Assembly: GCA_001600095.1 (NCBI GenBank)
Contig: BCIX01000001.1
Coordinates: 6,845,198 to 6,909,197, forward strand
Reading direction: 5' to 3'
Length of the DNA stretch: 64,000 nt
Source: Bullera alba
Taxonomy: Eukaryota > Basidiomycota > Tremellomycetes > Tremellales > Bulleraceae
Positions 59,024 to 64,000 of this stretch are shown piece after piece; the stretch's first letter is position 1, and each line of letters opens with the position of its first letter. A model generated the notes under the pieces. That model was not told the DNA's origin. It searched no databases and was given only the letters and a program-made list of their open reading frames with translations. The position numbers and the translations under genes are program-made.

Positions 59024-60316
59024 CTATGTCTTCGACTTGGCTGCCGCCTCGGCCTCTTCCCTCTTCCGCTTCTTCCGTTGTAGTTTCATATGCACCAGGC
59101 CCTGTGATCATGGGTGAGCTGTTGATTTGACAGGAGACACAAGTTTCTCTGAGCAACTCACGCAGGCATTGCACAATGTTCTCGGTCCGAGTGGCCCCCT
59201 GCGCCATTCCGGCGTCTCTGTCGCTCCGCACCCGAGGCACTTGGTACCCTTGTGATTCTTGTTCTCTGCCGGGGCGACCTTTTTGCTGCCAGCAGGAGAT
59301 TTGGCGGCTTTGGGCTTCGCGTTGAGCGTAGCCACAACCTCTGTGGACAGCCTGTTCGCTATGTTCATCACGGAGACTGGGTCCTGAGTGACTATAGCTG
59401 CTGCGTCTGCTGCTAGAGCTAAGAGTGATTCAAGGTCTTGACCGGATGTAGGAGGTGATGTTGTATGTGCAGGTTGGATATGAGGTACCGCAGCGAGAAG
59501 GAACTCGTACATCCTGAGCGCCTGCACGTATCAGCGATGTTCATATCTTGCTTGACCTACCGATGCGTATTGATCGCCCATCCTTGGTTCTGGGGGATAC
59601 GGATGCTGCATCGAGCTTTCTGGTATAGGCACATTGTCATACATCATCCCGGGGTATGCCAACGTCGACGGAGTGAGGTCTGCCATGGGCGCGTTGAACG
59701 CGGATGATGACCTAGGTGGTAGTGGGGGCAATGGAAAGTTGTCTGGGAAAGGCGAGTTGCTCCCACTCCCGGTGGCTAGGGTGTATGAATCGAGGCCACT
59801 CCTTGATAGATCTGTTGGATGACTGAAAGACATGAGGGATGGCTGTGCTGGAAGTTGAGAGAAGAAAGACGATATCCTATCACCGCCCGAATCGCGGTTC
59901 GAGGGGGACAGCCCACGATATCGTCCATGAGAAGCTGTCATAGGTTTGATTGGCCTGCTACCGGAAGTCCCTTGCATATGGGATCCCGGAACCCTTGATG
60001 AGGACGTGCTCGGAAGGATGGAAGATGAACCATATGAATGGCCAAAGTCGAATTGCGTTTGATTATTCCAACCATGATGCAGGTCGCTAGACAAGTCGAG
60101 CTGCTGCCGATAGTCCGGGTACAGCGACGATAACGTGGTAGGGATCTCTGGGGGTAAGGTATTTGATATGTCACCGGTCTCGTTGGCAGAGTCTGTCAAT
60201 GCCATTCGCTGAGCAGTCGTGGGTGTGCTGTAGATGGATCCAGAAGAATTGGCCGTTGACGAGTTTGACGGCGAATGCGAGGTGAACATTGCTGTATGGG
60301 GTACGAGATCTGACAT
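59024..60316 (-). CDS. GATA-type zinc-finger transcription factor
   Basis: DNA-binding protein with one GATA finger at the C-terminal end: [20 protein letters not shown] then PRTLCNAC, that is C-x2-C-x18-C-x2-C, completed after an intron by [20 protein letters not shown], a basic tail ending AAKSKT. The 18-residue loop is the WC-2-like (type IVb) spacing rather than the x17 spacing of nitrogen and iron regulators such as AreA or Cir1. The ~260-residue N-terminus is Ser/Pro/Gln-rich ([20 protein letters not shown]), followed by a helical segment ([30 protein letters not shown]). I see no PAS domain, so it is not a full WC-2. Introns follow DQYAS and CNAC. Divergent from the next gene across 2.2 kb. 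Target pathway unknown. Confidence 0.85.
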
Positions 60317-62497
60317 TGCGTCGGGGTGGTGGGCCGAGTCGATTTTGGGACGTTTGGTCTATACAGCCGCGTACTGTCGGTTGTCTTGTATACACGATAT
60401 GTTGAAGTTCATCTGATGTTGTTGTTGTTGCTGAGAACTACAGTGTCATTTCTGACCTCTACTCAATTGTCAAACCGGCAACAGAGGTCGAGGGTGACAT
60501 GTGTTGTTGCAGTATGCCCCCGAGACCAACGTGCCATGTGTAATGAGTGTGGACGGGAGAGGCAGAGAGCGAGACAGTTGGACCACGACCGTCATGACGG
60601 TAACTGCTTGATTCTTCTTCGCACCTCTCAAAGCCCACTCGGCGGCACTACTCGCCAGCAGCCCAGCAGAGCCCAGCACTCTCTGCCGTCCAGGGCCACG
60701 GCGCGGGATCAGAGCAGACAAGGCACCATAACGTCACGTTTTAGGCAGAACAGCGTCCTACTTACGTAAAAAGCTGATTCCAATCTCGATCTGGCGTTTT
60801 CGTGCAGAGGCGGAGAGAGGCTGTGAAGCGTTGGAAGCCTCTCCTATGAGCATCTCCTATCTCCCCTCTCTCGGCTCCAGCACTGCTCCTGCTCTCAGCC
60901 TCTCTCAGCCAGCTGCACAGAGCACGAGGGCATAGCCGCAGACGCATATGATCATAGATCTCTATGAAGCTCATTCCACCTACCGGCGGCTTCCGGGCAG
61001 CTGTTCCGGACCTCCGATTCCCAGCTTGAGGATCGCTTAGATAGGCTTAGATCTCCGTAGAGAGACCTAGAGGAACACAGCCTAACAAGGCCAATGTAAC
61101 ACAGCTCTGGAACACAGACATCGAGCGGGTACTCTGATTCGTTATGCTTGTTGCAGGCTCTAGCAGGCTACAGCAGGCTGTGCTCCCAGGTGCGACCCTC
61201 ACAGGCTCACGCGTCGTGCGTCATGTCGTCAGTACAAGGACTTCGGGCGGTGGGCAGCTCAAGGCAGCTCAGTGGACACAAGATGGCAGGCACAGAAGGG
61301 GACACTCTTCGTCTTGTTAAGACTGAAGGGGGATCCAGACAGAACCAGATCACGCCTGGCCACGCGACGGGCGTCCGTACTGCGTTCGCAAAAGAGGTGT
61401 TCAGAGGTATTCGCAGCTTTCGCCATCATGCAAAATTCTCAGACCAGGTCAGACCCCGTCCTTACAGTCAGATTCAGGCTTGTGTTGTGCTAGGATCTAG
61501 AATGCAACCAGGCACTGCCCAGGCCCAGCCTGGCCCAGCTCTGCCCTGCTAGGCCAGTCCCCCTGAAGAACCTTTCCTGTCGGCTCCTACGCCTTGCACT
61601 CTCGAGTATACCTCTAGAGTGACCAGGAGTCGCCAGGAGTCGCCTGATTGGCAGTTTAGCAAGATAAGATTGCAGCCTACTGCAGCAAGGGTAGCGCGAG
61701 GGTGGGGCGAGGACTGGTGAGGCAGGGTGAGGCCGGTGAGGATCAGCGAGGATCTGTGAGGATACACCGATGAGATGAGATGACATGACGCGATCGCATG
61801 ATAATCAGGTCCGTGTGTAGTAGTGTGTTCGTGGAATCGTGGCAGATCGTGGCTGAAGAGGGCTGAAGGCTATGTACAGCCAGCCTTGGGCACGTACATA
61901 GTTACTAATTTACACAGCTTTCAGGTGGCATCTCAGATCTCAGATCTCACGAGTGAGTCACCGAAGGTCACTAGTCACTGACCAGTATGTAAGATTCTGT
62001 AAGATTGCTCGTTGGAGCTATGCCAGGAACATTTCCTTCTCCACGGTAGCGAGTCTGCGTCGTAATCTGTATAATGTGCTGCTCGTTCATCCTGCGTCAC
62101 AAAACATAGTGAGACCTGGCACAGGCAGGCGCAAGCGGTTGCTGTCACTAGGCTTGCAGAGTGCTAAGTGGGTCAATTCATCGAGTCCTCTTTGACAACA
62201 TCGCAAGATAAAAGCATCGTAGCACTACAATCGGACCGGCAGCACAGGCTACAGGCTACAGCTCACCTGACTAGGCCGGCCCTGGCCGGCCGTGGGGCTC
62301 GCGTAGGGCTCATGATCAGCTTTGTGCAAATTTGATTCCGAAATCGCGATCATCAGTCCATCTGCATCACTCTCCACCTTGTCTCCACCTCAGTCACCGA
62401 GGCGCTGAAGCTGGACACGAAGCGATACTGAAGCAACTCTGAGGACCCTCGGGACCCTCTGGCTGCTGCTCACTCTCACCGCAAACAGTCTTCCACC
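60317..62497. other. 2.2-kb divergent gene-free region, GATA factor / ZCCHC10-like gene
   Basis: No supported gene. Holds CAGGCT-rich words (GCAGGCTCTAGCAGGCTACAGCAGGCT near 61154-61180; ACAGGCTACAGGCTACAG near 62244-62262), GTGAGGAT-type repeats near 61715-61765 and a double GGCCGGCC near 62276-62293. Confidence 0.45.
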
Positions 62498-63201
62498 ATG
62501 TACGCCAGACAGCCAAAGCAACTACAGAACCCTAACAAAGCCAGTCCCAACACTCGTTGTCAGGTAAGCAGATCCTTATCGACACCCCACTGACAAGCAG
62601 AAATGCCTGAAATTAGGACATCATACCTTCCAATGTACCGGCTCGAGACCTTACCTATCCCGTCCATCTCATTCAAAGCTTCTGGCAACGGGCGGCGGGG
62701 GTAAAGGTGGGCTGGGGAAGAGACCAGATGGACCGAGTGTCGAGGTGCCAGAGGAGTTCAAGTCGGGTAGTACGAGGATGGGACTGGCGGATAAGATCCT
62801 GAAAGCGAAAGAAGCGGAGCGAGAAAGGATAAAGGCTGAAGAGGCAAAGTCGAAGTCTGCAAAGGGCAAGAAGAGGCGGTGAGTAAGCCTCCGAGTAGGA
62901 AACGATTCGATTTTCCTAGGAGTACATCCTGACATCCCTCAGTGACTCGGTGTCGAGCTCAGATTCTGACTCGGACGACTCGCCCAGAAAACGCAGAGGA
63001 CGGTCCTCTTCGTCATCGGACTCTGGCTCTGATTCGGACTCTCGCTCTGCTTCTTCCCGCTCAGGCTCCTCTCGTTCGCCGACGCCACCTCGACGCTCCC
63101 GACGCGATTCTCCAGAAGGTGCCAGACGCAGATCGGAGTCCCCCAGGCGCAGGAGCAATGCGCCACGTAGATCCCCCAGTCCAGATTCGCCAAGACGATA
63201 A
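62498..63201 (+). CDS. Zinc-knuckle SR-like protein (ZCCHC10 type)
   Basis: Three exons (62498-62563, 62601-62878, 62943-63201), 200 residues. It starts MYARQPKQLQNPNKASPNTR. A CCHC-type knuckle, split by the first intron, reads CQ-KCLKLGHHTFQC (C-x2-C-x4-H-x4-C), followed by TGSRPYLSRPSHSKLL, the signature seen in ZCCHC10 and SREK1IP1-like proteins. A Gly-rich linker, a charged helix (ADKILKAKEAERERIKAEE) and a long Ser/Asp then RS-rich tail (DSVSSSDSDSDDSPRKRRG ... SPSPDSPRR) complete it. RNA-binding and splicing-associated roles are known for such proteins; here that is inferred. Convergent with IML1, 89 bp apart. Confidence 0.82.
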
Positions 63202-63290
63202 TTTGTACATGGCATGACATACAACATCATCCTGCTCTCAAGAGCTTTTGGTATCCCCGACATGTATAGATCGTATTACCTCAGATAATT

Positions 63291-64000
63291 CTACTCCTCT
63301 CCGATCTTTTCCACAACCTCTTCCTTGGTCTCTTTGACCGCTCCCTCCATTTCGTGGACTTTGACCACTTCCTCGTGATCCAAGCTTGGCGGGGTGACTG
63401 AATCGTAAAACTCCTGGAGCGCTTTCGCGTCACTGCAGAACCGCTGCAGCTCCTCCCTCAGGACCTTTGCCTCTTCCGATTTCGTCAACTTGATCGGCAC
63501 CGGCGCATTGGGGTAGTAGCTCTCCTGCATTCCACTACCCCCTCCGACTCTTCCCCTGGTAGGCGCAGCGATGAACAGCCTGTTATCGCACCAGAGGAAA
63601 CCGTCCTTGGCACCGATACACTGGACGAGTGCCAGGCCGGATTTGTGGCAAAATTGAGAGTATTCAAACTTGCCGCCTGGTCCAGTGCCGCGGTATGTGT
63701 ACTCCACTTCGATTGTGTCGGGGTATCTGTTGGTAGCCTCAACGTCGAGCACAAAGCCGAATCTGGTCAAGATGGCATGTTCGTAATAGTTCGACGTCTG
63801 GCCAGTGACCACCGTTCCTGAGTTTTTCTGTTCGGATAACCGCTTCAACCGCAGGTGAAGGTCCGGTACGATTGGCGGTGCTAGCGCCAATGGGATCGGC
63901 ACCGGTGCTCGATAAGCGCACTTGAGCGAGATATCCTTGATCTGTTCGACGGGAGCTTCGACGAATCGTAGTCCATAACGCTCGGCCTGCGCAGAGCACT
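63291..64000 (-). CDS. IML1: Iml1/DEPDC5 C-terminus (GATOR1/SEACIT subunit), 5' part beyond window
   Basis: C-terminal fragment of the GAP-complex subunit that restrains TORC1 at the vacuole when amino acids are scarce. The frame is open from the right edge: [99 protein letters not shown] and [15 protein letters not shown], and it ends [10 protein letters not shown]. The '[12 protein letters not shown] ... FEYSQFxHKSG' block is the conserved C-terminal domain of Iml1/DEPDC5. No intron in the visible 710 bp. The N-terminal, DEP and GTPase-contact regions lie outside, so the 5' end is incomplete. Confidence 0.8.
   Translation of the reverse strand, partial: CSAQAERYGLRFVEAPVEQIKDISLKCAYRAPVPIPLALAPPIVPDLHLRLKRLSEQKNSGTVVTGQTSNYYEHAILTRFGFVLDVEATNRYPDTIEVEYTYRGTGPGGKFEYSQFCHKSGLALVQCIGAKDGFLWCDNRLFIAAPTRGRVGGGSGMQESYYPNAPVPIKLTKSEEAKVLREELQRFCSDAKALQEFYDSVTPPSLDHEEVVKVHEMEGAVKETKEEVVEKIGEE

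Noticed and set aside
62272..62295. Double GGCCGGCC palindrome as a transposon end
   Set aside because: No matching inverted repeat partner or target-site duplication nearby.
1..64000. tRNA, rRNA or CRISPR loci
   Set aside because: I scanned for GGTTCGAATCC-type T-loops and regularly spaced direct repeats on both strands and found none convincing; a covariance search would be needed to exclude small RNAs.

Overview
The window is nuclear DNA of a basidiomycete fungus, most likely a tremellomycete yeast of the Cryptococcus/Kwoniella/Saitozyma type. The genes are broken by many short introns (mostly 35-65 bp, GTGAGT-like donors, CTNAC/CTNAT branch points, AG acceptors). Coding and intergenic GC are near 50%, and the gene set is fungal: a DUF7918 family, Uds1, URC4, a UMTA-type methyltransferase and Tim21. 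I see no rRNA, no convincing tRNA, no CRISPR array and no complete transposon. Exon borders were read by eye from splice consensus and reading frame, so small exons and N-termini are the least certain parts.

Layout. 1-4.65 kb: three minus-strand relatives of one family (DUF7918-like; C-terminal coiled coil; two copies have acidic VIDLTSD-like tails). The left one runs off the window, and the right one carries a nonsense codon and altered splice donors. 5.5-7.9 kb: a single-pass membrane protein. 8.0-11.3 kb: class II histone deacetylase HDA1 (minus), sharing a 577-bp promoter with the CAF-1 large subunit (plus, 11.85-15.0 kb). 15.4-19.3 kb: a small secreted protein, an unknown disordered protein and a single-TM protein. 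19.9-22.9 kb: Uds1-type coiled-coil septation protein. 23.1-24.9 kb: URC4 uracil catabolism protein (minus). A 2.9-kb gene-free stretch then leads to an Ecl1-type zinc-binding protein (27.8-29.4 kb).

29.9-31.2 kb: TSR3 (minus), divergent from gamma-tubulin complex protein GCP3 (31.5-35.2 kb). 35.65-38.2 kb: biotin-protein ligase (minus). 38.9-41.6 kb: Cdc25 phosphatase (minus). 41.6-45.0 kb: mostly non-coding, with an ACGCGT array. 45.0-46.4 kb: histone H1 with an unusually long first intron (minus). 46.4-49.4 kb: mostly non-coding. 49.4-51.2 kb: SAM methyltransferase. 51.9-53.1 kb: TIM21 (minus), divergent from CCT1 (53.4-55.5 kb). 55.7-58.5 kb: GID7/WDR26 (minus). 59.0-60.3 kb: GATA zinc-finger factor (minus). 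60.3-62.5 kb: non-coding. 62.5-63.2 kb: ZCCHC10-like zinc-knuckle protein. 63.3-64.0 kb: C-terminus of IML1 (GATOR1/SEACIT), cut by the right edge.

Most genes are conserved eukaryotic housekeeping functions: chromatin assembly and silencing, the cell cycle and spindle pole, protein import and folding, ubiquitin-linked degradation and TORC1 control. The accessory content is the DUF7918 cluster at the left, the orphan secreted and membrane proteins, and the long gene-free regions, which hold short tandem motifs. Two divergent promoters (HDA1/CAF-1 and TSR3/GCP3) contain ACGCGT boxes, the MBF (MCB) element of fungi, and a five-copy ACGCGT array lies downstream of histone H1.
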